Positions 11,801 through 23,275 of a DNA stretch of 64,000 nt are shown piece by piece (the stretch's first letter is position 1; the number at the start of each line of letters is the position of its first letter). The stretch covers positions 124,001-188,000 of the forward strand of contig NBAY01000042.1 in the NCBI GenBank assembly GCA_002794775.1, read 5' to 3'. The position numbers and the translations under genes are program-made. The notes below the pieces were generated by a model. That model did not search any database. It saw nothing but the letters and a program-made list of their open reading frames with translations, and was not told where the DNA came from. The stretch is from Porodaedalea pini. Its lineage: Eukaryota > Basidiomycota > Agaricomycetes > Hymenochaetales > Hymenochaetaceae.

Positions 11801-14414
11801 CTGAAGCTCCTGCTCAGCTTTCAAGTACAGTCGAGTAAGACGCCCTAAGTTCTTCTTGACCACACAGCCTTGTCGACAGTCGCACCGCACCTGACACGCT
11901 CGCGAATGTAGTGCGCAACCGAGCACCACCAGTCCGCCTTGCTCTTGATGTACCGCAGGATGATGTTCTCGATTGCAGTCGGCATGCCCGGGACCTTCCA
12001 TGGAGCTGTAGAATAAGGCTTAGTACGCAAAGTCCAGATTCAACCAAACGACGTACTGTTTGCCTTCCAGCAGTGCCACGCTTCTGACAAGTGCTGCAAG
12101 ATAGTCTTCGCCTTGTTCTGCTTGATCCACTCCGGCATCATATCAAGAATATCGTGCATCACGGCAGTGCGTAATTCCAAGTCATAGTGCTATTCGACAC
12201 GCTGCTTCGTGACCGTCTTTGCGATGCCCTTGCTGTTGCGACCCTCGAACTGACGCACAAGCAAGTTTTCGAGCCAGTGCTCAAGCAGCGGTACAATTCC
12301 ACGCATGAAGAAGAGCCACACTCGCCAACCTGGAGCCCCAAACCCACAGCCTGGTCCCTTACCAACAGGTCCCGTATTGAAGCGATAGTAGATTAGATGA
12401 TTGAGATCTTTGCACGTCCGGATCTGACACATAAGTTTGTACTTGTAACGGTACATGCCGGTGAGCGCGCCGATATGTGCAAAGATATACTGCAATGCAT
12501 CCGCCAGTTGGAAGGCATCCACATTGCTAAGCCGGAATTGGACGTGCGCATCGACGACGAGCTTCGTGAGGCGAAGAGTTTCACGGCACAAATGGAATGC
12601 ATTTCCAAAGCAAGCCTTTCTGTGTTCCTTCGTCGTGAGCGTCTTTACCGGCTTCAGATTCACGTTGTAATCGAGATGAAGGTAATTCAAGTTCTAGAAG
12701 GATTGGAAGTCAGAATGATATAACGCAGCTTTCCCAACGATCATACCTTGCGACGGACGAGCAAGTTCAGCATGTTGTATCCTTGCCTGCACACTTGCAA
12801 ACAAGCCTCCACCCAGTCCAGTTTTGTGGTCTGGAAAACCTTCGTCGCCTTCAACTGACGGAACAGGTTCTCTTTCGTCATCGGCTTCTCCGGCGTCGTC
12901 TTCAGCTCGTTGAGAACAAAGCACTTGAGTAGCTTCTGGTACGACACGCGAACCTTTACAGGCTGGTTCGGTGGGCAGTGCTCCAACTACCAATTCTTCA
13001 CCAATGGTACATCTTGCGCGCGGCGCATGTGTCCCGAGCGGCGACTGTAAGGCGCCGGCGCCCACCATAAGGCAATACCGTCCGCAGTGCTCTCCTTCTC
13101 AAAATCTTTATCCGAGAGGAATGGCTCAACCTCATCTGGTAGCTCGAATTCATCCTCGTCCGCGCCGTTGGGTCCGAAGATTTTGTCCTCATGAGAAACG
13201 AGAGGCGCATTCTTTGGTTGGAAACCACGAGGGGAGACAGGGTTAATGAGCGGATCGAAGTAGAAAGCAGGCAAGTCAGGATCGTCCGTGCGTATGTAGA
13301 TGTTCTTCAACGTATGGTAAGGCGAAATATGCACAGAACGTGGAAGAGAATTGTACAGGTGCGGGAAAGCAACATTGTATTCAGTACGACTCTGCTGACG
13401 AATAATGATCTTGTTGATGTCATTGAACTCGTTCAATCCTCGTCAAAAGAGCCCATGTCCCTATACAGAGGCTCGAACTTAGGACCACCAGGAATGGCCA
13501 GATTGAGTGCTTTAGCGGTGAAGAAAGACTTCTTGTCGAACAAGTAACTCGAGTTACTGTCGGTGTGATCCGAGAGGAGTGACCGACCAAGTCGATACAA
13601 GTTGGCCATGATGGGGAGTGAAAGCGACCAGTATTTGTAGGACGAACCATTGACGTGCGGAGTGTCAATCAATGGCTTCGGATCATAAAACCAATCAATT
13701 ATAGCACTGTCCTCCTCCTCATCCAGGTCAAGTTGAATGGCTTCCAGCGGCTCGACATCCAGCACGTTGTCCCCATAGTCGAGAGGAGGTTCTTCGTCGT
13801 CGAAGAATGGGAAGCGCGTACGCTTGAAGTGTCGACGGTCGCGCTTCTCGCGACGCATAGCAAGCCACATTGAGCTCCACTGAGCATGATGCACCGGCTC
13901 AATGACACGTGGAATCTCGTTGACAAAAGTGATTGCACCCGTGATATGGTAGAGGACAGGCACTTCGCGGACCTACTCCCAGGGATACGGGATGTTTTCG
14001 AGCAGTTTCATGACCGCATGGGGGACGTATTTGAACGCACCGAGATGTACACGCTTATCATTACGGAACTTGCGGTTACTCGTGTCTCCATAATCTTTTA
14101 AAATCTTGCGAACGTGCTCGGGTGGAAGATCCTGTAAACAACAGAACACGCGTCGTCAGCACTCAAGTTGCATGTCACTTACCAATGGAACGAAGGCACA
14201 CCTGCTTCCCAGTATCAACAAATCCACCTTTGCGCTTCTCGCCATAGCGCTTGTTCTGCATCTGGATCCACTTATGGGACTTTTGCGCGAGTACCTCTGG
14301 CGGCATCCGCGAACTCGAAGGTTCGCCAGCGGAAGACATAGGCATGCCCGGCGGGGGAGGCGGCATCCCGGGCGTCGTGTCGATAGCACTGGGAGCACCT
14401 GGCGGGGCACCCAT
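8869..14414 (-). pseudogene. PRP8 (spliceosome U5 core protein) pseudogene, introns retained, 3' end missing
   Basis: Unmistakable Prp8 sequence from the Pro-rich N-terminus (PPEVLAQKSHKWIQMQNKRYGEKRKGG) to the endonuclease-like region ([42 protein letters not shown], then SSCTDILLFFAYK). About the last 600 residues, with the RNase H-like and Jab1/MPN domains, are absent. Prp8 is one of the most conserved eukaryotic proteins, which makes the damage easy to read: TAG at 13975-13973 (WE, stop, VREVPVLYH), a one-base loss near 13435, TAG at 12989-12987, TAG at 12192-12190, a frame change near 11860, a one-base loss near 11710, an in-frame loss of about 17 codons near 11360, another frame change near 11160, and a lost intron donor near 8975. 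Spliceosomal introns remain, so it is a DNA-level duplicate and not a retrocopy. A functional PRP8 must exist elsewhere. Confidence 0.92.
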
Positions 14415-14730
14415 AGCGAGGTCATCGTTTACGTTTTGATCGAGTGCTACAATACCATCTGCGACGTCATCGTCCGCTGCATTCGTGTTGATAACGATAT
14501 GTGCATCCAAATCGACATCGAGCGCATCAGACGTACCCGCGACACCTACATCGGCTGCACCGGTCGCCGCTGGCGAGGGAGAGTCTGCAACGATTCCGAC
14601 TGTCCGACGTCCGTGGGGAAGTGAAGGAGGCGGGGGCAAGTCTTCGTCCATGTCCTGGTCGTGTGATGTCGTCGTCTCCATCTCGACATCACCATCCGCA
14701 TCCGGCTCGCCATCATCCTCCGTCTCTGTG

Positions 14731-16147
14731 TCAGGCCTCGAAGTTGATGTCGAGGGCGTTGCCGCTTCTGCCACCATCCGGGCGCGAATTGTTAGAGAGC
14801 GCGCCATCGACGCACCGCAGTTGCCTGCTCGCGTGCATTCGGCTGTGTGTCCCAAACTCGGCACGCCACGACCGTGCTACGCTAGATCTGTCGTGCCCTG
14901 GTACAATGACCGTACTTGTTGGGGTACCTGAGCCAGACGGCGTCGCATTCGCAGACGTGTCAGTTGAGACGAACGTCTCAGCATCCAATGTAGCAACGCT
15001 TTGTTCTTCCTGAAAGGCCCTCAGATCAGTCAGCCAATAACAAAGATGATGGATGACTCACCTCGGCGTTCGCAAGGGATCGTTCGATAGCGAGCAGTCT
15101 GACGAGTTCTTGGGCCTGCTCGCGCTGACGCTGTTCTAATTGCTGCTGCCGTCGTTGCTGACGCTGTTCACGGGTCTCGCGTGGTATGCCGCTCGCACTC
15201 GTGGGAGGCAAGGGAAGGCGAAGGGTCGTGAGCTCGCCGGGCAGGGGTATTCTTGAGACCATAGGTGATGAGTTGATCGTAGAGATATGGCGCACGCGAA
15301 ACAAGAACGAATCGATGCGAGCAGAAGACGGCGGTCGTCTCTTCTTCATTGCAAGGAGCACCCATTGTTGGCATATCGCTGTGTAGTTCAATCCGAACGT
15401 CAGAATACAGACGAGACCTCCACATGAAGACAAGGTCCTTCCGAAGCTTGTCGACGCGTGCCTCTTCCACATTGGCGTCGCCTTCCCGGCCCTCCTCATT
15501 CGCATCGAACAAAAACTCAAACACATCCCCAAATTCCTTTCCTGTATAGAGATACTCGAGCTCGTTGGCGAATAACGCGGGATCATGGTTGAGAGATATG
15601 CGCGTGAAGGAGCCGATTACAGAGGGCGCAGGGGAGATAGGCCAGAATTGGGAAGGTGAAGTGGAGCACATCGAGGCGGTAGGGGAACTCAACGCCAAGG
15701 TTGAGAGAGTGTGCAGATGTTGTCGGCATTGGAAGAGACGATGTCGGAGAGGCAGCGAAAGGAAGTGGGGACGCGATAGGTGTCGGGCGGAACGAGAAAT
15801 AGTGCGCCTGGGAACTGAGTAGTGCACGAGCATAAACGATAGCTAGCATTTGTTAGTCTCAAGGACAGGTGGTAGGTTCTGCGCTTGTGCTCACGTTTAT
15901 GTCCCCGAACCTCCGAGTCCGCGTTGCGGCCTTTGTCCATCGCGTCCTCATCCATTAGATCCCAGACGTCGTCTGGGAAGCAATCCTTCGCGCGATGAAA
16001 GAGCGATTGGAGGTCCTCTTGCCATGCTGTTGTCGACCTCTTCGTTGCCTCGAGCAGTGCAGGTGGGCAGGCAGGCAGCTGTGACGGGACGGCTACCAAG
16101 ACAAGCAGAGATGTAGTGTGATAAAGAAAAAAGCAGAGAAATCCCAA
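14731..16147 (-). pseudogene. BTB/POZ-domain protein gene, frame-disrupted
   Basis: Coding-like sequence upstream of PRP8 on the same strand. Pieces are WQEDLQSLFHRAKDCFPDDVWDLMDED, an intron, then IVYARALLSSQAHYF, and in a different frame SLNHDPALFANELEYLYTGKEF, DKLRKDLVFMWRSRLYSDVRIEL and SHRFVLVSRAPYLYDQLI, typical of fungal BTB proteins that bind Cullin-3 or act in transcription. The frame must change between about 15650 and 15600 and again near 15260. After that come a Gln/Arg-rich helix (REQRQQRRQQQLEQRQREQAQE) and a Ser/Thr-rich tail with no clear end. Together with the neighbouring pseudogenes this looks like a decaying copy. The boundaries and the exact number of lesions are uncertain. 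Confidence 0.55.
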
Positions 16148-16450
16148 GAGAAAGGTGAAGGAGACAAGTCAGCTCAGGTGTGCCTCCGCTGAGGATCACA
16201 TGGGGGAGTGAAGCGAGTGTCTTTGCTGCAGCAAAACAGACTCGTCGACGATCGCAAGGGTGGGGATCACATGTTGGCACTGTCGTCAACTCTGCTTTCG
16301 ACCAATTTTTAATTCAACCAGGCCACTTTATTTTACAAAAAATACATAGACAGATAGAGAATTGTCTGAAGTTTTTTTACATGGTTCAAGGGTGAGATTT
16401 TGATGGTTGAATAAAATTAAATATGCCAATGAAGAAAGTGAGCACTGTAC
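16148..16450. other. Intergenic / repeat junction
   Basis: About 300 bases between the last BTB-like coding sequence and the first repeat shared with the right-hand Helitron-like copy. It becomes AT-rich from about 16300. No gene seen. Confidence 0.4.
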
Positions 16451-16995
16451 AGCCACAAAAGCAGTGAACCCTTCATAGCCACAGCCCGAATCTTATCTTA
16501 ATATACATTTGACGAAGGCCTTTCGACACAGCCACTTTTAGTCAGCCACAGCCACTTTTAGTCAGCACTCCAAAAGGTAAATCCGCCGCTTCAGGCAGTC
16601 CTGCAAATCACAAAAAAAACCCTCAAAGCGGCGACTCACAGATCACTCAAAGCGGCAACTTACAAATCACTCAAAGCGGTAACCCCAAAAAACCCTCAAA
16701 GCGGCAGCATGCAAATCATATCTACATACACTTTCAGCTCAAACAATTCATTTCTCACTTGAACAAAATCGGAAAAATCATTAAAAAATTGGATTTAATT
16801 AGTAAATAAACATGCTATCTTCTCCATGAATTTTGGTGTATAAATTTCCACATCCCATCAACAAATCTGAGCTTTCTTGATCATGCATAAATAGTTTGCC
16901 TACTTTGCTATCAATAAAAAAATAGCCTTTCCCCCTCCTTTTGCATTCTCTCAACTAACTTCAGTGCTCATCTGACTGATTCAACAGACTATAGT

Positions 16996-17652
16996 GTGTG
17001 TATCCTCTTATACCTTCTACCTTTATTTCTATTTATCAGCTTATCAAGGACAACAATGCTCCTTCTGCCTCTTATATGTGTTCTCATCAGTCTTCCAATT
17101 CATGATGAAGCATACAATCAGAAAGCAGTGCTTACAGCTTTCTTTCAATGCAATGCAAGGCATCCTAATATGATACTAATATTATATGAGGAATTTCCTT
17201 TCATTTTAAATGGAGATATGGAAAGTAGGTATCATGCAATAGACCTACACAAGATACAGGACCAGGACAGATGTACTATATCTCACCAGTCAAAGGAGAC
17301 TGAGTGTCCAGGAACAACAATGATCCCTACTATAGCAGATAGCATTGATCCAAAGGGGAAAAAATACAGAAAGAGCAGTGACCATGTACTGTTTGCAAGA
17401 GTATACAATCTACTAATGAAAGGAAATTTTTGCACATTCGGAAACGTTGATCAAGGCAGATCATCATTGATCATACACGTGATTATGTGGTCACCTGATC
17501 TTGACGGATACTTGCCCAGGCAAAAATCTGTCAGTCACAGTCACACTACACTGTCACACCTTGTGACATGGCACACAAACATCAAGAAAGCAAAGGACAC
17601 CCTATGGAGGTTGACCCCCAATGCACAAAGTGCATGCTACTACAGAACGTAG
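16996..17652 (+). pseudogene. Mobile-element ORF remnant
   Basis: An open frame of 218 codons inside the extra sequence carried by Helitron-like copy 1. The segment AVLTAFFQCNARHPNMILILYEEFPFIL faintly resembles the N-terminal helicase-like region of Helitron transposases, but no catalytic motif (HUH, Walker) is visible. The downstream stretch to 18300 reads as stop-riddled former coding sequence. Function not assignable. Confidence 0.3.
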
Positions 17653-18348
17653 CACAGAAGGTCCCAGAACTCCTAAAGATAATAGGACTAATGGACCAGG
17701 ATGTCACATTACGAGCACACAAGTGGGAAGGCCAATCCCCATACTTTGAAACAGGACAGGCAATCTACTATCGAGATGCCAAGACATATAAAGTCCACAT
17801 CAGTAAAGAAGAACGTGGCATGGAGAACTACAAATGAGATACAGTGATCCAATACAATAAGGAGCCACACGAAGAATGCAGGAACTGCAAGATGATGATA
17901 CGAGTACCTACCCTGAGTCCAGTACAAGGGAATAACATACCAATATATATAACAACAGCACTCAAGCACTGTTGAGCATACCTCAGGGACATAAAGCATC
18001 AAGGCACGATTATGCTATACAAATTTGAGCACGTGTCAGGGAGATGTACATTTAAGATCACTCTAGCCCTAGGAGTACATGACCCACCGTTTACAATGGA
18101 GACATGTCTCGGTGGAGTAGCCCTATCACCAAGTGGACCTGACACTGAATGGCGATCCAAGAATAACCCATGGGTCCACATGGTTATCCCCAATGGATTT
18201 GAATAGGAGGAATGACCACCTGAGCACAGCAAAGCCACCCGATAGGCTATGCAGTGCCACAACCAAGGAAGACGCTTCGAGAAGCAGGGAAGTAAAGCCC
18301 CGATATAGAAGCACACAGGAGAAGTAGGAAGTTAATTAAACCGAAGCA

Positions 18349-19162
18349 TGTGGAGAATGTGGGAGCCCGACTACCAAATTAGTGATGTACTCACCCAAGC
18401 GCACGGGTCACAACATCACGTGACTCACACTCGCAGTCCAAGTTGCAGATACAAGCAAACCATTGGATGAAGTACATATGCATACATCCCCACCACAGCA
18501 GCCAAGTGCTGCAGCCACCTGAAACATAGGAAGGAGACAGAAGGGCATCTGGTTGGACAGAACGTAAAGAAATAAGAAATTCAGTAGGCTATATAAGGCT
18601 GAGTAACTAGCACCCCAGATCCCCATTCTCTATCGCTTTTAGAAGGTTACAGAACACTGCTACTTCTTACTCTACCTCTACATCTATAACTACCACTGTG
18701 TAATATCCTCCTTGGTTGAATAACGAGTCCGCCCCATACTGGGTTGAGGATTTGTCCCAAGTTGAATAAGGATTGACTTTGATTGAGTAGACCCTCAGCT
18801 ATGCCATGCTTAGAAGGTTCCTCTCATTGTCTACAGAACCCAGTCTAGTTGAGTGCATCTCGGCTACGCCAAGCCTTGCAGTTTGCCTCCTAGACAACAT
18901 CGCAGCATAACCAAATATCTCTCGACCCTCTAGGGCATTACCTCCCCTATCTGCTGTAACTAAGTGCTTTTAATACCAACCTCAGGTTCCACCTGATAAG
19001 GGCAGCGAAGGAGAAGCTGGTTACAAGATCGGTCGAAGATAAGTAAAGTTGTCTCAGTAATATACCACTCAGAGGACCATACAGTCCGGAAGGCAACACC
19101 TTCGTGGTTAAAGAATTGGAATATTTGCCTAACCCTAACAACTAACATAGATCCCTGTTACA
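18349..19162. repeat. Possible solo LTR
   Basis: A block starting TGTGGAGAATG and ending CCTGTTACA with a TATA-like box (ctatataagg) near 18590 and pyrimidine-rich tracts after it, which is LTR-like. It sits exactly where copy 1 is interrupted relative to copy 2. I find no convincing target duplication and no second copy in the window, so this is tentative. Confidence 0.3.
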
Positions 19163-19690
19163 CATATAAAATAGCACAGGACCTTTATGTAGTATTAGGA
19201 CTCACTCCAATAGATGTCCTGAGGAAAAATAAAGTCATATATAAAGCTGAGGACATGGAAGCATAACTGGCAGCCAGACTGAAGATTGCAGTGAAGCACA
19301 ATGTAAGGTTGAAAGCAGTACTCTGACTGAGTAAGTCAGAGCCTCCAGGGAAAAGGTCAGCAAGGGAAATATTTATTTAAGCATTGCATTCCTATGTGAC
19401 CCCTATCCTATAGTACTGAGCATCATTCTGGCAAACATTGAGGAAGAAAGATATTCAATATGGCTATCTGGAACTGTAGAAGCTGCAAGTTAAGCAGGAA
19501 TGTGCAGGAACAAAAGAAAGGATTGTACATATTGATATTAAACTTACTACACATGTCTTTACACATGGGCAACTGCATGTTGCCTTATTATAATGTACAA
19601 GTGCAGCAAATGTCACAGATCTCTTTCCAGAAGAAAATACAGGAGATAATGTGATAACCAATATTGTACTTAGTGAGGCTTTAGTGTAAT
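19157..19690 (+). pseudogene. Helitron/PIF1-type helicase C-terminus, remnant
   Basis: The translation reads in pieces: AQDLYVVLGLTPIDVLRKNKV, then after several stops THVFTHGQLHVALL, TSAANVTDLFPEENTGDNVITNIVLSEAL. The HGQL-x-VAL core is the last conserved helicase motif region (HGQLYVALSR) of PIF1-like and Helitron helicases. Several in-frame stops (for example before LAARLKIAVKHN) make it non-functional. The homologous, shorter remnant is on the minus strand at 31950-32850. Confidence 0.65.
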
Positions 19691-19789
19691 TAGAATTTCA
19701 TAATAAAATTCAAGTTTCTTCCAGACAGACTAAGATAATATATTGTCTATAGAACTCAGATAAAGCCAGAATAGATATGAGCATGGTGT

Positions 19790-19971
19790 TTAAAAACTAA
19801 GTCCTGGCAAAGCCAGGATGGATCTAAGCATTTCATTTAAGAAAACAGGTCCTGGCAAAGCCAGGATAGATCTAAGCATTGCATTTAAAAAGAACAAGTC
19901 CTGGCAAAGCTGAGATGGATCTAAGTACTGCATTTGAAGCAAAGTCCCGGCTTTGCTGGGACTTCAGCTGG
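19790..19971 (+). repeat. Tandem hairpin units at Helitron-like 3' end (copy 1)
   Basis: Units of about 48 bp with the consensus AAGTCCTGGCAAAGCCAGGA, an inverted repeat, plus TGGATCTAAGCATTGCATTTAAA; three clear units precede the GC-rich terminal hairpin. Copy 2 has six units. Confidence 0.85.
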
Positions 19972-20252
19972 TTTAGCAGAAAAGGGGTCCAAAACTAACA
20001 TATGGTATGCCATCAGCTTATAAAAGCTGACAAAAACCCAAATTGGGGACTTTATCTTTGCTCACAACAAAAGACAATACTTCGTAAACTCAGTAATCGT
20101 AATGGATATTTGGGGTGTGAGAAAGTTGTGTTACAAGGAGTGGTGGTGAGCTATTTCAGAGTCAAAATGTATGCACCTTATATTTCTTTTACTTTAAGTC
20201 ATTTTGACTTCAAATTTTGCACAAGTATGCTTGAGCAGCATACATGTTAGGT
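19972..20252. other. Spacer between Helitron-like copy 1 and LTR element
   Basis: 281 bases without a recognisable feature. Confidence 0.4.
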
Positions 20253-21147
20253 GATAATGAGCAACTGTGCACACTGCAAGTGAAGTATGCTGCAGGCAGG
20301 ACCCCAATTACCTTGGGCAAGGTGCAAGTGTCTCTTTCAAGCAAGAGGGGCAACAGACAGACCAACTCTGATACACAGAAGTAGCCCAGAGGCACACCGA
20401 GTACAAAGAGGAATGCTTCCAAATGTCTCTGCATCAGACTGGTGGTGACCGAGAGTGACACACCCTATCCGAGTGGTATCTGGGCATGATGTGGATGAGG
20501 GGAACTAGTCCAAGGTGAGCTGTCGGTTTGTCTGAGTATAGTTTGGGAGCATTCCAGGTTACTGGTTTGGACTCAGTGTGGTCACAATGAAGAAATCTAG
20601 TCTGAAGGGGAACTGATATTCTTCCTCTACAGGCATCTTTCCTAAATACATATTGGGGCTACCAAGTCATAATCTACCAATCCCAAATCATGCACTTGGT
20701 CCCACCAAGACACAGTCTCGTCACCCCGCATCTGAGTCGGGAGAGCAGATACTTCCTAGCAAGATTATATATCTGTCTGCCCAGTCCCTTGACCTCTTAT
20801 GATGTGCTTTAGTCGCCTGGACGCTCAGCCCCTGAGACAATGCACTGGCTTTGTAGTCATGGATTCGCATCCCAACCCTTTTTCCCCACATTTGGGGTAG
20901 TGGGCACTGGCGCCTGCATTCAGGGGTCCCAAGTTGTCTTGGACATTCACTTGGGAGATGCTCTGGTGCTCATCCCTTCGGAGTGTGTTTTCCTGGATGC
21001 CAGATCGGGGGTGGATAATGGGGAGAGATGAGGGAGTAATGGATGCCGCTCCCAGGAGGGGATTGCAGGCACATAGATATATCATACTGGAGACTCGGAG
21101 CATGTGTTCATTAGAGGGGGTGTGCTAGTGAGGGTGCCCTCTGTACA
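20253..21147 (-). repeat. 3' LTR
   Basis: 895-bp repeat, plus-strand start GATAATGAGCAACTGTGC and end CCCTCTGTACA. Read on the minus strand it begins TGTACAG and ends CATTATC(A), fitting TG...CA ends. A purine-rich stretch CTGGGAGA lies just inside it and could be the polypurine tract. Confidence 0.8.
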
Positions 21148-21260
21148 TCTCCCAGGGTCTCGAAATTATGACCATCCTCAGTCACAGCTTTGGTTGGGGT
21201 TGTCCTATACGAGTTATCGGTGCTGGGGTGCATGACCGGATGTGTGAGGCTGGGAGCCAC

Positions 21261-22265
21261 TTAATGGTTTTGGTCCTCATGGAAGAGGCTTGGGGATGCT
21301 TTCATGGTAGCTGTCTGTGTTCTCTGGGTACCATTTAGCTGGGTGTTGAGCTCATTGATCTCAGTGATGAGGTTCAGGATGGCATCCTCTCCTTCGGTGA
21401 CCTGGTGTTCTGCCTCCATTAGGTCCTTCTTGGTGACCACCAAAAGGTCTAGAGTGCAGTCTACCTAGACTGTCTGCATCTGGACACAGTGGGTCTCAGT
21501 GTCATGTTGTAGTTCAGCTGCTGATGCTTGGAGGTCATGCTGTGCTGCCATGTTGGTAATCAGGGTGAGTTGGCGCTCGAGCTCAGTGACCCTGTTAGTG
21601 TCCTGTGTGTGATGGGATAGCATGTTGGCCCGGATGTTGTTGAACTGTTAGATTTCCGCATTCTGAGCAAGGAGAGTCTGAACGTGGGCGATATGGTGAT
21701 CAAGTATGGTTACCTGGTTGGCTAGATAGGTGCACTCGGTCTCCTGGATTGTGTGTGTGAGTGCAACCAACAGGAGAAGGAAGGAGAGAGATAGTGTGAT
21801 ACTTGCTCAGAAGATGGCTTGAGCTATCTATGCCACCTCCATCCCATTGGGCCAGGAGAACACCAGTGTCTAGACTCGTTCCAGCTCAATCTGATAGTTT
21901 GCAGTGTCCAGGTCACCAAAGTGGAGGTATTCGGTTCTGGCTGTGATAGCGAACTTGATGAAGTCTCCACTAGTGAGGGCAGGTAGGGTAGACAGGCAAG
22001 CCTGGTCTGCCAGAGAGGTGTGGTTGAAGATCCAGTGGATCAGTAGGTCGTCATTGCCATCCAGGTTGACAAACGAGAAGATAACTGAGCAGAAGTAGAG
22101 GCTGATCATGAGGTTGCTAGAGAACCAGGGCTCTGGGGTAGTGAACCCAGAGTGGACCATTCTATTGTTTGGTTCAACTTCCTTGTCAGAGTCGGGTGCA
22201 TTGGCAGGCTGGCGCAGGAGGGTAGCATATCCTTCGTCAACGAAGTCAGTGTTGTTATCGGCCAT
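21261..22265 (-). pseudogene. Retrotransposon structural (Gag-like) ORF, interrupted
   Basis: Begins MADNNTDFVDEGYATLLRQP and reads about 130 codons to a stop at 21870, then continues past further stops in the same general register into a long heptad-rich stretch (VTELERQLTLITNMAAQHDLQ, QVTEGEDAILNLITEINELNTQ). This is coiled-coil-like, as in retroelement structural proteins. No zinc knuckle is visible. It lies at the 3' side of the element, which is unusual for Gag. Confidence 0.4.
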
Positions 22266-22761
22266 TGTAGCATTCTTTTCCTTTCTTTCCTTCTTTTACC
22301 CTGCTCCCATGTTTAGTCACACCTTGCTCTGGGCAGATGCCCTCATCACTGAAATCACTTGTTGGCATGTTCATATTCCTCTCTTATCTACTCAATCGGA
22401 TTGCTCTGGATTCTTGAATTGCATCTTTTGGAGACTTTTTTAGTCAGCTTTTGAATACTGTCAGTTTTTTAGTTAGTACATTTGTGTTGAGTTTCTGTAC
22501 AAACAGCATTCTTGTGCCTCATGCAATAAGTTAGAAATCATTTTGGAGTATGTTGGCACACAGATGAGTTGTGCATTGCATTTTAATTGGACATGTAGTC
22601 AGTGCTATAATAGTAATATAATGAAGGCACAATGAATAAGGCAAAGATATGTAGTTATGTCACTAGAGTCCAACCAAGCTACTTAGAAGAGAACAATGAC
22701 AAAAAGTAAGAATACAGATGATTGTAGAGAAACAAAGGATTCAGCTATTTGTCTCTATGTA

Positions 22762-22939
22762 CTTGAGGTAGTGGGACATTGGGGTAGCAAGCTATAATTA
22801 CTGTTTTCTGTGTCTTTCATTTTATATGAGAGGACTAAAGCTTGAAAATTATACTTAAACATTATATTCATTAATGAATTATATAGTATTTAGTAAACAG
22901 TAATTGTAGCTTGCCATCCTAATGGCCAACTACCTCAAG
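22762..22939. mobile_element. 178-bp MITE, copy B
   Basis: Same family and exact length as the element at 8691-8868, in inverted orientation. Terminal inverted repeats start CTTGAGGTAGTGGG. It is flanked by TA on both sides (22760-22761 and 22940-22941), a Tc1/mariner-type target duplication. It is inserted within the LTR element. Confidence 0.88.
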
Positions 22940-23275
22940 TAGTTTTGCAGCATAGAAGATTGTGATTTTATCTTCCAACGTTCGACCAGGTCTGGCCTGG
23001 GATAGGTCAGTCTCGTTTGGGAGCTCGAGTCACCCGTTCACATTTCATTGGATCCTTTGGTCCCAAATGTGTGCTTCCACCCAGCTGCAGGAGCTGGCAA
23101 AGTGACCTTCTTGCCTACAGAATCAGCAGTCCATTTGGGAGAATCCAAACTCACTTCTTCCCTCTGGGTACGCTCTCTGTTCCGATGTTGTATTCTGGTT
23201 CAGGTTGGATATTGATCCAGGACTCGGGAACCCAGGAGCCCTCCCTTGATTCTCAGAGAGGCTCTAAAGCATGCT

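Larger units (their letters stand above)
16450..19971 (+). mobile_element. Helitron-like element, copy 1, degenerate and interrupted
   Basis: Sequence shared, in inverted orientation, with 30964-33170. The left part has short direct repeats (cttttagtcag; ctcaaagcggc repeated four times at about 16620-16710). A helicase remnant lies at 19157-19690. The 3' end is a series of ~48-bp hairpin units ending in a terminal hairpin GTCCCGGCTTTGCTGGGAC, then TTCAG and CTGG (19968-19971) followed by T. A hairpin a few bases before CTRR-T is the classic Helitron 3' end. Compared with copy 2, about 2.25 kb of extra sequence interrupts it between about 16905 and 19157. The exact 5' end (expected TC) was not found. 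Confidence 0.65.

Noticed and set aside
8869..14414. PRP8 breaks as assembly or base-calling errors
   Set aside because: Neighbouring genes of the same assembly (channel, UCH, ZPR1, RPF1, p24, ETR1, VPS9) read cleanly through dozens of exons, while PRP8 has at least eight lesions and a missing end. Random errors would not cluster so.
13655..15013. Plus-strand open frames opposite PRP8 and BTB sequence
   Set aside because: Complementary-strand shadows; the minus-strand reading matches known families.
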